Source of the DNA: Deltaproteobacteria bacterium
GTDB taxonomy: Bacteria; Myxococcota_A; UBA796; UBA2385
Reading direction: 5' to 3'
Length of the DNA stretch: 64,000 nt
NCBI GenBank assembly: GCA_016792625.1
Contig: JAEUKK010000144.1
Location: forward strand, 61,697-125,696
In this document: one piece after another, positions 31,418 to 40,674 of the stretch
How positions within the stretch are numbered: the stretch's first letter is position 1
Layout: each line of letters opens with the position of its first letter
Translations under genes and position numbers: made by a program
Notes under the pieces: generated by a model
Database searches by the model: none
What the model saw: only the letters and a program-made list of their open reading frames with translations
What the model was told of the DNA's origin: nothing

Positions 31418-33724
31418 TCAGCGCTTGTTGTGCGGCCGGGGCATGCCCGGGCGACCCTTGGGTGGCCCGGCGTGCGGGCCGGCCTGCGGCTCGGCTCGGG
31501 GGCCGTCCTCGTGGGGGAAGCCCTGGGGGCGGGCCAAGGCGACCGGCACGTCGCCGCCGCGCAGCCACAGCGAGCGCACGCTGTCGAGCACGTGGCGGGC
31601 CACGTCGGCGGGCACGGCCACGAAGGTCTTGCGCTCGAGCAGGGTGACCCGGCCGATGAGGTGGCCGGGCACCCGGCACTCGTTGGCGATGGCGCCGACA
31701 AAGTCCGCGGGCCGCAGGTTGCGGTTGAGGCCGACCGGGAAGAAGAGCTCAACGGTGGGCTCGCTGCCGCCGCGGGCGGGGCGGCGGTCCTCGCGGGCGG
31801 GGGCGCGACCCTCGGCCGCGGCCCAAGGGCGGGCCTCGGGGCCTGCATCCCAAGGGCGGTCACCAGCGGGGCGATCACCGGCCGGGCGGCGCTCGGGGGC
31901 CGCGGGGCGCGGGGCCTCGGCGCGCGGGCGCTCGGCGGCGCGGGGGCCGTCATTGCGGGGGCCGTCAAAGCCGCGGGGGCCGTCAAAGCCGCGGGGGCCG
32001 TCGTTCCGGGGGCCGTCATTCCGGGGTCCGTCGAAGCCGCGGGGCCCGTCGAAGCCGCGCCGGTCATCGAAGCCGCGCCGGTCGTCGAAGCCGCGGCGGT
32101 CACCGCGGGGATCGCGCATCGGCGCGCGTTCCCGGCGCACGGGCCGGGCCCAGGGCGGCGGCTGGTCGCTGGGCAGCTCGCCGAGCGCGACGTGCTCGGC
32201 CTCGGCCTTGGCGCTGAGCAGCGCGGCGGCGAGGTCTTCAAGGCTGCGGCCGGTCTCGGCCTGCCAAGCGGTGAGCAGGGCTTTGGCCGGCTCAAGCGGG
32301 CCAGTGGCCGCCTCTTCCACCGAGGCGCGCAGCTGGGCGCGCTGGGCGAGCGCGATGGCGCGGTCGCTCGGGGGCGTGATCTCCTCGAGCTTGACGTCGA
32401 GCAGGCGCTCCATCTGCCGGATGCGCATGCGCTCGGCTGGGCGCAAGAAGCTGAGCGCCCGGCCGGCGCGGCCGGCGCGACCGGTGCGGCCGATGCGGTG
32501 CACATAGGTCTCGGTGTCGCCGGGCATGTCGAGGTTGACGACCAGCTCGATGTGCTCAACGTCGAGGCCGCGGGCGGCCACGTCGGTGGCCACGACCACG
32601 CCCAGCCGGCCGCTGCGCATGCGGGCGAGCACCCGCTCGCGGGCCGCCTGGTTCAGATCGCCGTGCAGCGCGTCCACTGCGATGCCCTCTTTGGCCAGGG
32701 CGTCGGCCACCTCGGCGCAGCCGGCGCGGGTGCGGGCGAAGACCAGGGTGGAGCGTGAGGGGTCGGCGCGCAGCACGCGGCTGAGCGCGTCGAGCTTGTG
32801 CTCCTGGGGCACGCAGGTCCAGGTCTGGGCGATGTGGCTGGTGGTGAGCGCCTTGTCCTCGACCTGGATCTCGACCGGGCTCGAGAGGTAGGCGTCGGCG
32901 ATGCGGCGGATGGGCGGCGGCATGGTCGCCGAGAACAGCGCGACCTGGCAGCTGTCGGGGGCCGCGGCGAAGAGCTTCTCGACCTCGTCGATAAAGCCCA
33001 TGCGGAGCATCTCGTCGGCCTCATCAAGCACCAGCAGGTCGAGGCCGCTGAGCGAGAGGCTGCCGCGCTCCAGGTGGTCGATGAGCCGGCCCGGCGTACC
33101 GACGATCACGGTCACGCCGCTGTCCAGGGCCTTGAGCTGCGGCGGGTAGGGCGCGCCGCCGTAGATCGCGGCCACCCGCACCGGCAGGTCGGCGGCCAGG
33201 CCGCGCAGGGCCTCGGTCACCTGCAGGGCCAGCTCGCGGGTCGGGGCGAGCACCAAGGCCTTGACCTTGCCGCCGGCCTTGACCTTCTCGAGCAGGGGCA
33301 GGCCGAAGGCGGCGGTCTTGCCCGAGCCGGTGCGCGCGCGACCGATGAGGTCGTGGCCGGCGAGCAAGGGCGGGATCGCGGCCGCCTGGATCGGCGTCGC
33401 TGACGTAAATCCGAGGCCGGAGACCGCAGAGAGCAGGCGGCCGTCTAGGCCCAGGCTGTCGAAGCGGGGCCCGCTGGCCGGGTCGGCCTCGCCCAAGGCC
33501 GCCGCGGCCCGCTCGGCCACGTCGCCGGGGGTCAGCGCCTCTTCGGCGTCGGGCGCGTCGTCCAGCTCGTCGGCGGGCAGGCCCGAGGCGGCCAGCGCGC
33601 GGAGGACCTCGTCGACCTCGCCGGCGTCCTCATCGTCCGGGCCGCTCAGGTCGCCGAGCGTATCGCCCAGGCCGCGGGCGCTCGCGGAGGTCGGGGTGGC
33701 GGGGCGCAGGGGGCGGGGCTTCAT
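31418..33724 (-). CDS. DEAD-box RNA helicase with DbpA-type RNA-binding domain
   Basis: A 768-residue helicase. Core motifs are Q (FTSATPIQAAAIP), I (ARTGSGKT), Ia (PTRELALQ), II (LDEADEM), III (FSATM), IV-V (ATDVAARGLDVE) and VI (HRIGRTGRAG). The region after the core holds an Arg/Gly/Asp-rich low-complexity stretch of repeated RRGFDD/GPRGFDGPRND units, then a DbpA/CsdA-type RNA-binding domain (VELFFPVGLNRNLRPADFVG). It probably acts in ribosome assembly or cold-stress RNA remodelling. ATG 33724 is preferred over the in-frame extension to 33871, which is low-complexity. An acidic ~100-residue N-terminal extension is unusual. Confidence 0.93.
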   Translation of the reverse strand: MKPRPLRPATPTSASARGLGDTLGDLSGPDDEDAGEVDEVLRALAASGLPADELDDAPDAEEALTPGDVAERAAAALGEADPASGPRFDSLGLDGRLLSAVSGLGFTSATPIQAAAIPPLLAGHDLIGRARTGSGKTAAFGLPLLEKVKAGGKVKALVLAPTRELALQVTEALRGLAADLPVRVAAIYGGAPYPPQLKALDSGVTVIVGTPGRLIDHLERGSLSLSGLDLLVLDEADEMLRMGFIDEVEKLFAAAPDSCQVALFSATMPPPIRRIADAYLSSPVEIQVEDKALTTSHIAQTWTCVPQEHKLDALSRVLRADPSRSTLVFARTRAGCAEVADALAKEGIAVDALHGDLNQAARERVLARMRSGRLGVVVATDVAARGLDVEHIELVVNLDMPGDTETYVHRIGRTGRAGRAGRALSFLRPAERMRIRQMERLLDVKLEEITPPSDRAIALAQRAQLRASVEEAATGPLEPAKALLTAWQAETGRSLEDLAAALLSAKAEAEHVALGELPSDQPPPWARPVRRERAPMRDPRGDRRGFDDRRGFDDRRGFDGPRGFDGPRNDGPRNDGPRGFDGPRGFDGPRNDGPRAAERPRAEAPRPAAPERRPAGDRPAGDRPWDAGPEARPWAAAEGRAPAREDRRPARGGSEPTVELFFPVGLNRNLRPADFVGAIANECRVPGHLIGRVTLLERKTFVAVPADVARHVLDSVRSLWLRGGDVPVALARPQGFPHEDGPRAEPQAGPHAGPPKGRPGMPRPHNKR

Positions 33725-33930
33725 GGCGGGACCGGTGCTGTGGGGGAGGGCGCGCCCCCTAGGGGCTCGCCGCGCGCCCGGCGCGCCAGCCCGGTCCCTT
33801 GTTGCGAGAGTGTCAAGGTGCGCGGCCCGGGCGCGCGCTCGGCGCCGGCCCACCACCGAAGCGGGGCGCACCGCGGGGCAGCGCTCGTGTAGGCTCGGCC
33901 GCGGCGCGCGCCCATGCGCCGGAGGCCGAC

Positions 33931-35148
33931 GTGGACATCCTCTACCTCAACCCGAGTTTTCCGCCCGAGATGCCCATGTTCGCGCGGGGCCTGCACCAGG
34001 CCGGGGCGCGGGTCTGGGCGGTCGGCGACGGCCCGCGCGAGGGCCTGCCCGCGGCCACCCAAGGCGCGCTCAGCGGCTACCTTCAGGTGCCGCGCCTGCT
34101 TGACGAAGATGATGTGGAGCGAAGGATCTTGGCTTGGCTCGGCGGCCGCTGCCCCGACCGGATCGAGTGCCAATGGGAGCCCCTGGTCCTGCTCGCCGCC
34201 CGCCTGCGCGAGCGCCTCAGCCTGCCCGGGCTGGGCGTGCACGCGACCGTCGGCTTCCGCGACAAGCCCGAGATGCGGGCCCGGGTGGCCGCGGCGGGCC
34301 TGCGTGTGCCCCGCACCTTGCGCGCCCGCGGGGCCGATGAGGCCCGGGCGGCGGCGGCGGCGCTCGGCTTCCCGCTCATCCTCAAGCCGGTGCAGGGCGC
34401 GGGCAGCGCCGACACCTTCCGGGTGGACGAGCCCGCCGCGCTCGATCCGCTGCTCGAACGCCTGCGCCACCACGCCGAGCTCAGCGTCGAGGAGTTCATC
34501 ACCGGCCAAGAGCTGACCTACGAGACGTTGTGCATCGACGGCGAGCCCGTCTACGAGAGCATCAGCCACTACCGGCCGAGCGCGCTGGTCGCGCGCCAGA
34601 ACGAGTGGATCTCGCCGATCATCCAGACCGAGAAGGACCTCGACGCCCCCCACCTCGCCGGCGGGCGGGCGCTGGGGCGGGCGGTCCTGCGGGTGCTCGG
34701 CGTGCAGACGGGCTTCACCCACATGGAGTGGTTCCGCACCGACGCCGGCGAGGCCATTTTCGGCGAGATCGCCTGCCGGCCGCCCGGCGCGAACATGGTC
34801 GACTTGATGAACTACACCGGCGACATCGACCTCTACGCCGCCTGGGGGGCCGCGGTGACCCGCGGGCGCGCGCCGGCCTTGCAGCGGCGGCCCTACAGCG
34901 CGGCGATCATCTTCAAGCGCGCCCAGGGGCAGGGGCGGATCGCTGGGAGCAGCGGGCTGGACGCCTTCCTCCGCGCCTATGGCCCGCATGTCGCCCGCCT
35001 CGACCTGCTGCCGGTGGGGGCGCCGCGCCGGGATTGGACGCAGACCTTCCTGTCTGATGGCAACATCGTCGTGCGGCACGTCGATCAGCGCGTGACCACC
35101 GAGATGGCCGACGCCTTCGCCTCGACGGTGGCGCTCTACGCGCGCTGA
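33931..35148 (+). CDS. ATP-grasp domain enzyme
   Basis: A 405-residue ATP-grasp ligase. The N-terminal pre-ATP-grasp part begins VDILYLNPSFPPEMPMFARG. The ATP-grasp core has PLILKPVQGAGSADTFRV (phosphate-contacting lysine and glycine loop), SVEEFITGQELTYETLCIDG and EIACRPPGANMVDLMNYTG with metal-binding Glu/Asn positions. Such enzymes join a carboxylate to an amine or thiol via acyl phosphate; the substrate is unknown. GTG 33931 follows GGAGG by 5 bp; TAGGCT (33892-33897) is a possible -10. The upstream in-frame extension to 33799 is rejected. Confidence 0.9.
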   Translation: MDILYLNPSFPPEMPMFARGLHQAGARVWAVGDGPREGLPAATQGALSGYLQVPRLLDEDDVERRILAWLGGRCPDRIECQWEPLVLLAARLRERLSLPGLGVHATVGFRDKPEMRARVAAAGLRVPRTLRARGADEARAAAAALGFPLILKPVQGAGSADTFRVDEPAALDPLLERLRHHAELSVEEFITGQELTYETLCIDGEPVYESISHYRPSALVARQNEWISPIIQTEKDLDAPHLAGGRALGRAVLRVLGVQTGFTHMEWFRTDAGEAIFGEIACRPPGANMVDLMNYTGDIDLYAAWGAAVTRGRAPALQRRPYSAAIIFKRAQGQGRIAGSSGLDAFLRAYGPHVARLDLLPVGAPRRDWTQTFLSDGNIVVRHVDQRVTTEMADAFASTVALYAR

Positions 35149-35541
35149 TCAGCCCGACTTGGTGCCGTGGCTGCGCGGAGGGCCCGCCTGTTGTAGGCTG
35201 CGGCGGTCCGGCGCGAGCGGCCACCGGGCGGGCCTGCCTGCTCTCCAGCGGCGCGGCCCGCCCTGCCTCTGCGGGGCTCTGCGGGGGCCCGCTGCCTTCC
35301 ACTTCAGGGTCGGGGCAGCGGCGCCGAACCGAGGGGCCCGCGGTCGGCGCAGCTCCGGTCGACCGGCCCGCGTCCGCCTGCTCCTCCAGCTCCTCCAGCT
35401 CCTCCAGCTCCTCCCGTGCCCGCTCCTCCAATGCCCATCGGCCCGCTGGCCTCCGCGACCTCCAGTGCTCTGCTCATCTGCCGCGCCGATGATGGCGCCC
35501 GCCGCTCGAACCTTCGTTTTGCCTTGTTGAGGGAGTTCACC
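35149..35541. other. Intergenic region with CTCCTCCAG repeats
   Basis: No gene is supported in these 393 bp. Three head-to-tail copies of CTCCTCCAG (35381-35407) are followed by a fourth partial copy. TTGTAGGCT (35191-35199) resembles the -10-like elements seen before other genes here. The last bases (GAGGGAG, 35529-35535) form the ribosome-binding site of the next lipoprotein. Confidence 0.5.
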
Positions 35542-36390
35542 ATGCAGATCCGGCACCTCGGGCTCCTCGCCCTGGTCTTGGCCGCGTGCGGCGGCGAGCC
35601 CGCGCCGACCCCGGCCCCCGCTCCGACCCCCGCGCCGGCCGCCGAGGCCGCGCCCGCCGACGTCGAGAAGAAGTTTGACCCCGCGACCTTGCAGGCGGCC
35701 GCCGAGCAGGTGGCCCTCGTGCCCTCGCCCGCCGAGATGCAGCGCAGCCTCGACAAGGCCAGCGTCAACAAGGCCCTGGCCGGCATGGTCAAAGACCGCG
35801 ACATCAAGATGGACGTCGAGAACAAAGACCAGATCGCGGTGCGCTGCGGTGTGGTGCTCGCTGATCTCGTGCTGACCGTCAAAGACGCCCCCAAAGAGAA
35901 GATCGTGGCCCGCCTCGACCGCCTCGCCGAGGGCCTCAACAAGCTCGGGGCCGGCACCGACGTGCAGTCCACGATCACCGACATGAAGACCCGCGTGCAG
36001 AACGACGCGGTGAACCGCGAAGAGCTCCTCAAAGAGATGGACGAGCTCAGCGGCGTGATGGTGCCCGAGCTCGAGTACGAGGCCGGCGAGTGGGTGGTCC
36101 CCCTCATCCAGGCCGGCTCTTGGCTCGAGGGCGCGCACCTCGTGTCGGGCGCGCTCAAAGAGGTGAGCCGGGTCGACGCCGCCGACAACCTCCTCAAGCA
36201 GCCCGCCGTCGTCGACTACTTCATCAAGTACGTCGACCGTGAGGGCGCCAACAAGGCGCCTGACGAGGTGGTCGGCAAGCTCCGCGAGACCCTCAACACG
36301 CTCAAGGGTGTGACCGCGAAGCCCACCCTCGCCGCCGAGGACCTCGACACCATCCACAGCTCGACCGGCGCCGTCCTCACGCTGCTCTGA
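35542..36390 (+). CDS. Lipoprotein, unknown
   Basis: A 282-residue lipoprotein: signal peptide MQIRHLGLLALVLAACGG with lipobox LAAC (Cys16), a Pro/Ala/Thr tether, then a mainly helical, highly charged mature domain (AEMQRSLDKASVNKALAGMV, GKLRETLNTLKGVTAKP). It has few aromatic residues and one Cys (VRCGVV). Codon use is strongly biased (AAG, GAG, GACs), suggesting high expression. No family recognised. GGGAG lies 6-7 bp before ATG 35542. Confidence 0.8.
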   Translation: MQIRHLGLLALVLAACGGEPAPTPAPAPTPAPAAEAAPADVEKKFDPATLQAAAEQVALVPSPAEMQRSLDKASVNKALAGMVKDRDIKMDVENKDQIAVRCGVVLADLVLTVKDAPKEKIVARLDRLAEGLNKLGAGTDVQSTITDMKTRVQNDAVNREELLKEMDELSGVMVPELEYEAGEWVVPLIQAGSWLEGAHLVSGALKEVSRVDAADNLLKQPAVVDYFIKYVDREGANKAPDEVVGKLRETLNTLKGVTAKPTLAAEDLDTIHSSTGAVLTLL

Positions 36391-36479
36391 GCGCGCGGCC
36401 GGCGGCCTGCCCGCTCGCACCCCTCCCCCCTCTTCGACCGACGGGGCCGGGCCCACGCCTGCGCTCCGGGGAGCCCCCC

Positions 36480-36992
36480 ATGTTCAAGCTGTCGTCTCTG
36501 CTGGCCGCCGCGGTGCTCTCGACCGCGGCCTACGCCCAGGCCCCCGCTGGCGGCGCCGCGACCGGCGCGCCCCCGGCGCCCGCCGCTCCGGCCACCACCG
36601 CGGCCCCGACCCCTCCCGACAACGCCCGCGAGAAGGAGGCCGACACCTGCATCCGCACCAAGATCTGGGCGGGCTACGACCAGGGTTGGGCCGTCCGCAA
36701 CGCGACCAGCGCCAAGCTCGGCGCCGGTGAGCACCGGGTCTACGTGATCACGCTTGAGGCCGGCCTCGAGTACAAGCTGCTCGCCTGCGGTGACAAGGGC
36801 GTCAGCGACCTCGATCTGGTGCTGCACGACGCCACCGGCAAAGAGGTCGCCCGCGACACCACGCCCGACCGTGAGCCGAGCCTGAGCTTCACCGCCCCGA
36901 AGACCGAGTCCTACTACCTCGCTGTTTTCGCCGCGAAGCTCAACCCCGGCGTGACCACCGGCGGGGTGGCCACCGCGGTCACCTACAAGTAG
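36480..36992 (+). CDS. Secreted protein with PPC-like beta-sandwich domain
   Basis: A 170-residue exported protein: signal peptide ending AAYAQA (about residue 20), Ala/Pro/Thr-rich linker, then a domain resembling bacterial pre-peptidase C-terminal (PPC) modules. Features are LGAGEHRVYVITLEAGLEYK, the DLDLVLHDATGKEVARDTTP strand-turn pair, and ESYYLAVFAAKL. Such domains usually accompany secreted enzymes; here it stands alone. Two cysteines (DTCIRT, LACGDK) may pair. It ends 7 bp before the FHA-ABC gene, suggesting one transcript. Confidence 0.78.
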   Translation: MFKLSSLLAAAVLSTAAYAQAPAGGAATGAPPAPAAPATTAAPTPPDNAREKEADTCIRTKIWAGYDQGWAVRNATSAKLGAGEHRVYVITLEAGLEYKLLACGDKGVSDLDLVLHDATGKEVARDTTPDREPSLSFTAPKTESYYLAVFAAKLNPGVTTGGVATAVTYK

Positions 36993-36999
36993 CCGCCGC

Positions 37000-39672
37000 G
37001 TGGCCGAGGCCGGCGCGCCCGCTGCAGCACCCGCTTCGCCCTCCTCGTCCCCCTCCGTCGAGGGCGAGGGGGGCTCGGTGCTGTCCGCCTCTGGCGGGGT
37101 CCGGGCCCTGTCCGACGCCAAGCTCGCCGAGCTGCGCGCGGCGGGCGCCCAGGGGGATCTCGGCCGCCTCTCGCTCTGCGCCGATCTGCTGCTCAGCCTG
37201 CACCGGCTGGCCGGCGAGGGCACCCCCGCCGGTCGGCGCGCGGTCCACCTCGCCTTCGCTGCGCGGCTCGGCCTCGAAATTGACGCGGTGCGGCTCATTG
37301 ACGAGCTGGTCGTCCAGCCGCAGCGCCGCGAGCGCCTAAGCGCCCATGAGCGCTGGGTCTTCGCCGCCCGCTTCGGCGAGGCGGCCCTGGGCCTGCTCGA
37401 CGCTGATGAAGAGGGCGGGCCGAGCTTGCCCACGCTCGCCGCCCGGCTCGGGCCCGCGGGCGCGCTGCTCTTGCTCGACGCCCAGGTGCGGCTGGCTGTG
37501 GCCGACGGCGGCCTGTCCGATGAAGAGCTCGCCGGCGTGCACCGCACCGCCCAAGGCCTCGGCGTCGACGAGGTGCTGGTCAGCAGCCTGCTCCACCACC
37601 ACGCCGCCGCTTCGGCGCCCGATCAGCTGCGGGTCAAGCTCGACCGCCCGCGCACCACCGTCGGGCGCGCGCCGGGCAATGACCTGCGCCTGCCCGACCC
37701 GCAGGTGGGGGCCCGCCACTTCGAGATCGTGCGGGTCAACACCGGCTTTCGGGTGGTCGACCTGGGCAGCGGCCGGCCCACCCTGCTCGGCGGCAGCCCG
37801 GTCGCCGCGGCGCCGCTGGAGCGCGAGAGCGTCCTGCAGGTCGCCCATTACAGCCTGCGCATCCAAGATGGCCCCGATGGCCCCGATGGCCCCGATGGCC
37901 CCGATGGCCCCGATGGCCCCTGGCTGGTGGCCGAGGGGGATCGGCGCCTCTACGCGCTCAGCGTCGAGGGCCTGACCCGGCGGATCGGGGCGACCAGCCT
38001 GCTCGATGGGGTGAGCTTCACCGTCTTCTCCGGCGAGGTCGTCGCGCTCATCGGCCCGAGCGGCGCGGGCAAGACCACGCTGCTCAACGCGATCTCGGGC
38101 GTCGCGCCGGCGGATTCGGGCAAGGTGACCTTCGACGGGCAGGACTTCCACGGGATGCTCGCGGCCGACCGCAGCCTCGTGGGCATCGTGCCTCAGGACG
38201 ATCTGGTCCACCCCGAGCTGACGGTCAGCGAGAGCTTGCAGACCAGCGGCCGGCTGCGCTTCCCGCCGGGCACCCCACGCGACGAGATCAACGCGGCGGT
38301 GGGCCGGGTCGAGGCCGAGCTGGGCATCGGCCCCATCGCCAACAACCGCATCGGCGACGCCCTCAAGCGGGGCATCTCGGGCGGGCAGCGCAAGCGGGTC
38401 AACCTCGGCCAAGAGCTGCTCACCTCGACCACCCGGGTGCTCTTCCTCGATGAGCCGACCAGCGGCCTCGACCCCCGGGCCAGCCAAGACATCGTCCGCC
38501 TCATCCGCCAGCTGGCCGATCGGGGCCGGATCATCTTCCTGGTGACCCACGACCTCTCCCCTGAGGTGCTGGCCCAGGTCGACCACCTCGTCGTGCTCGC
38601 CCCGGGCGGTCGGCTGGGCTTCTTCGGCCCGCCCGAAGAGGCCGCCCGCTACTTCGGCGTGGCCACGCCAGACGCCATTTTCAACCGCTTCGGCGACCAC
38701 GGCCCCGAAGAGTGGGCCCGGCGCTTCCGGGCCAGCGAGCTGCACCGCAGCTGGGTGTTGACCCGCGCCGCGCTGACCTCCGAGCTGCGCGACGGCGGCC
38801 TGCTCGCCCAGGCGGCGCCCCCTCCCGCCGCGGCACGTGCGGGCGGCTCGGCGACCCTCCACCAGCTGCGCGTGCTGGTCGAGCGCACGGCCCGTGTGCG
38901 CCTGCGGGATCGCACCGGCGTGCTCGTGCTCGGCGTGCAGCCGCTGGTCCTCGCCGCGGTGACCTGGGTGGTCTTCGCCGCGCCCACCGCCCAGCTGCTG
39001 TTTATGGTGAGCCTGTCGTGCTTGTGGTTTGGCATGTCGGGCGCGGTGCGCGAGCTCATCTCGGACCGGGTGATCTGGCGGCGCGAGCGGCGGGTGGGCG
39101 TGGGCGTGCTCCCCTATGTGGGCAGCAAGGTGCTGGTGCTCGGCGTGATCACCGCGCTACAGTGCAGCTTCCTCTCCGCTTTTGTGTATTTTGCCCTCTC
39201 GATGTCGGGCTATGGTTTTGACTTGGCCAAGATGGCCTTGGTCACCACGCTGACCGGCTGGGTCGGCATGTCGGTGGGCCTGCTGGTCTCGGCGATCTTC
39301 GTCAGCTCTGAGGCCGCGGTCGGCACCTTGCCCCTGCTGCTGATCCCGCAGATCACCTTCTCGAGCATCATGGTGAGCCTGCGCGACATGCGGCCGCTGG
39401 CCCGCGGGGTCACCCACCTGACCATCGAGCGCTACGCTTTTGACGCGCTCATCAAGTGCGGCGAGCGGGTGGCGGTGGCCTCGTCCAAGGCCGGCGAGTG
39501 GAAGGAGCGGCCGATCAACGGCTCGCTCTGGCAGCTCGGCCTCAAGATGACCGACGCCGCCGAAGACCAGGGCTATAGCCTCGCCACGCTGATCCTCGCG
39601 CTGGGCGCCACCGCGGCGACGCTGCTCTTGGCCACGGTGGGCCTCGTCCGGCGGAGAGATCCGTCGGGCTGA
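37000..39672 (+). CDS. FHA-domain ABC transporter (ABCG-like half transporter) with TerB-like N-terminus
   Basis: An 890-residue protein. Domains: TerB-like helical region (about 110-200), FHA phosphothreonine-binding domain (about 212-288: TTVGRAPGNDLRLPD, GARHFEIV), a (DGP)6 tether (290-307), ABC ATPase (about 316-545: GPSGAGKTT Walker A, ISGGQRKRVNLGQE signature, VLFLDEPTSG Walker B, LVTHD switch) and a C-terminal ABC-2/ABCG-type membrane domain of about six helices. FHA-ABC fusions are thought to be controlled by Ser/Thr kinases; the exported substrate is unknown. GTG 37000 is assigned because the PPC-like gene stops 7 bp earlier. Confidence 0.9.
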   Translation: MAEAGAPAAAPASPSSSPSVEGEGGSVLSASGGVRALSDAKLAELRAAGAQGDLGRLSLCADLLLSLHRLAGEGTPAGRRAVHLAFAARLGLEIDAVRLIDELVVQPQRRERLSAHERWVFAARFGEAALGLLDADEEGGPSLPTLAARLGPAGALLLLDAQVRLAVADGGLSDEELAGVHRTAQGLGVDEVLVSSLLHHHAAASAPDQLRVKLDRPRTTVGRAPGNDLRLPDPQVGARHFEIVRVNTGFRVVDLGSGRPTLLGGSPVAAAPLERESVLQVAHYSLRIQDGPDGPDGPDGPDGPDGPWLVAEGDRRLYALSVEGLTRRIGATSLLDGVSFTVFSGEVVALIGPSGAGKTTLLNAISGVAPADSGKVTFDGQDFHGMLAADRSLVGIVPQDDLVHPELTVSESLQTSGRLRFPPGTPRDEINAAVGRVEAELGIGPIANNRIGDALKRGISGGQRKRVNLGQELLTSTTRVLFLDEPTSGLDPRASQDIVRLIRQLADRGRIIFLVTHDLSPEVLAQVDHLVVLAPGGRLGFFGPPEEAARYFGVATPDAIFNRFGDHGPEEWARRFRASELHRSWVLTRAALTSELRDGGLLAQAAPPPAAARAGGSATLHQLRVLVERTARVRLRDRTGVLVLGVQPLVLAAVTWVVFAAPTAQLLFMVSLSCLWFGMSGAVRELISDRVIWRRERRVGVGVLPYVGSKVLVLGVITALQCSFLSAFVYFALSMSGYGFDLAKMALVTTLTGWVGMSVGLLVSAIFVSSEAAVGTLPLLLIPQITFSSIMVSLRDMRPLARGVTHLTIERYAFDALIKCGERVAVASSKAGEWKERPINGSLWQLGLKMTDAAEDQGYSLATLILALGATAATLLLATVGLVRRRDPSG
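37867..37920 (+). repeat. 9-bp tandem repeat (GATGGCCCC)x6 coding for DGP
   Basis: Six perfect head-to-tail copies of GAT-GGC-CCC encode the tether between FHA and ATPase domains. Nucleotide identity of all units, with no synonymous drift, indicates recent expansion and probable length variation. Confidence 0.95.
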
Positions 39673-39798
39673 GCTTGGCGCGGCCGCCCCAATCGGCCCG
39701 CGCTGCGCTGCGTCAGGTGGAGCGGAGAAAACCCCACAGCCGCGGGGCCGCGGGGCCGATGGTGGGGAGGGGTCGCCCGCGCGCCCCCGGGAGCCCCC

Positions 39799-40593
39799 AT
39801 GCACGCCGAGCCCCACGCTGATGCCGCCCCGGCCCGCGCCTCCACCACGCGGCTCTACGAGGTCGCCAGCCGCGTCCGCGAAGAGGTGCTGGACATCCAC
39901 CGCAGCTTCGCCCCGCTCCGCACGGTGCTCGGCGAGGTCGGGCTGCTGGCCCTCAACGCCAGCGTGGCCTGCGCCCGGCTCGGCCAGGCGGGTCGCACCT
40001 TCGCCACCGTCGCCCGCGATCTGCACAGCACCAGCCTCGACCTCTCCAGCCGGATTGACGATGTAGAGGGCGCTTTCCACGAGGCGGCTCGGCTGGTGGT
40101 GGTCTGGACGCTGGCCGAGGGCCAGGCCGAGTCCTTCCGCGCGGCGGTCGCGGCGATCCAGGCCCGCAACGGCCGCCCAGCCAACATGAAGGGCCTGCCC
40201 CTGTGGACGGCCGAAGCCGGCGCGCGTTGGCGCAGCCGCGCGGTCGACACCCGGGTCACCGAGCCCGAGCGCCTGCTCGCCCGTCTGCTGCTCGCCGAGC
40301 GGGAGAAGATGCTCGGGGCCATGTTCGAGCTGACCTACCTGATCGGCGGCTTGGAGCGGCACGTCGACCGGATCCGCTGGGCTGCGGTGCGCCAGACCCG
40401 GTACCTGCGGGTGCTGGCGAGCATCGAGCGGGCCCACCTCAACGACCAAGCTGGGGCCGTCGACGCGGTGGTCGCGGCGATGGAGAGCTTGGACCAGCGC
40501 ATCTCCGCGCTCGAGGAGGCCGCGCGCGACCGCGTGCTCGGCCTCACCCTGCACACCCGCGCCTTCGAGCGCGCCCAAAGCGCCGACAGCTGA
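39799..40593 (+). CDS. Soluble chemoreceptor (MCP)-like protein
   Basis: A 264-residue, all-helical protein without membrane segments. EVGLLALNASVACARLGQAG followed by RTFATVARDLHSTSLDL resembles the hairpin tip of methyl-accepting chemotaxis proteins (usual form TNLLALNAAIEAARAGE-GRGFAVVA-EVR), with heptad-like helices on both sides. The tip is divergent, so CheA/CheW coupling is uncertain. It lies 81 bp upstream of an ODP-like di-iron protein, a pairing known from Treponema denticola oxygen/iron chemosensing. No other chemotaxis gene is in the window. Confidence 0.65.
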   Translation: MHAEPHADAAPARASTTRLYEVASRVREEVLDIHRSFAPLRTVLGEVGLLALNASVACARLGQAGRTFATVARDLHSTSLDLSSRIDDVEGAFHEAARLVVVWTLAEGQAESFRAAVAAIQARNGRPANMKGLPLWTAEAGARWRSRAVDTRVTEPERLLARLLLAEREKMLGAMFELTYLIGGLERHVDRIRWAAVRQTRYLRVLASIERAHLNDQAGAVDAVVAAMESLDQRISALEEAARDRVLGLTLHTRAFERAQSADS

Positions 40594-40634
40594 GCGCCGA
40601 CAGCTGAGCGCCGACCGCTGAGCGCCGACCGCGG
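40579..40634 (+). repeat. 14-bp tandem repeat x4
   Basis: AGCGCCGACAGCTG occurs twice perfectly (40579-40592, 40593-40606), then as AGCGCCGACCGCTG and AGCGCCGACCGCGG. It spans the stop codon of the chemoreceptor-like gene, so slippage could change the C-terminus or 3' region. Confidence 0.9.
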
Positions 40635-40674
40635 AGCGCCCGCCCGCGCCCCACTTTCCCCGATGGAGCCCCCC

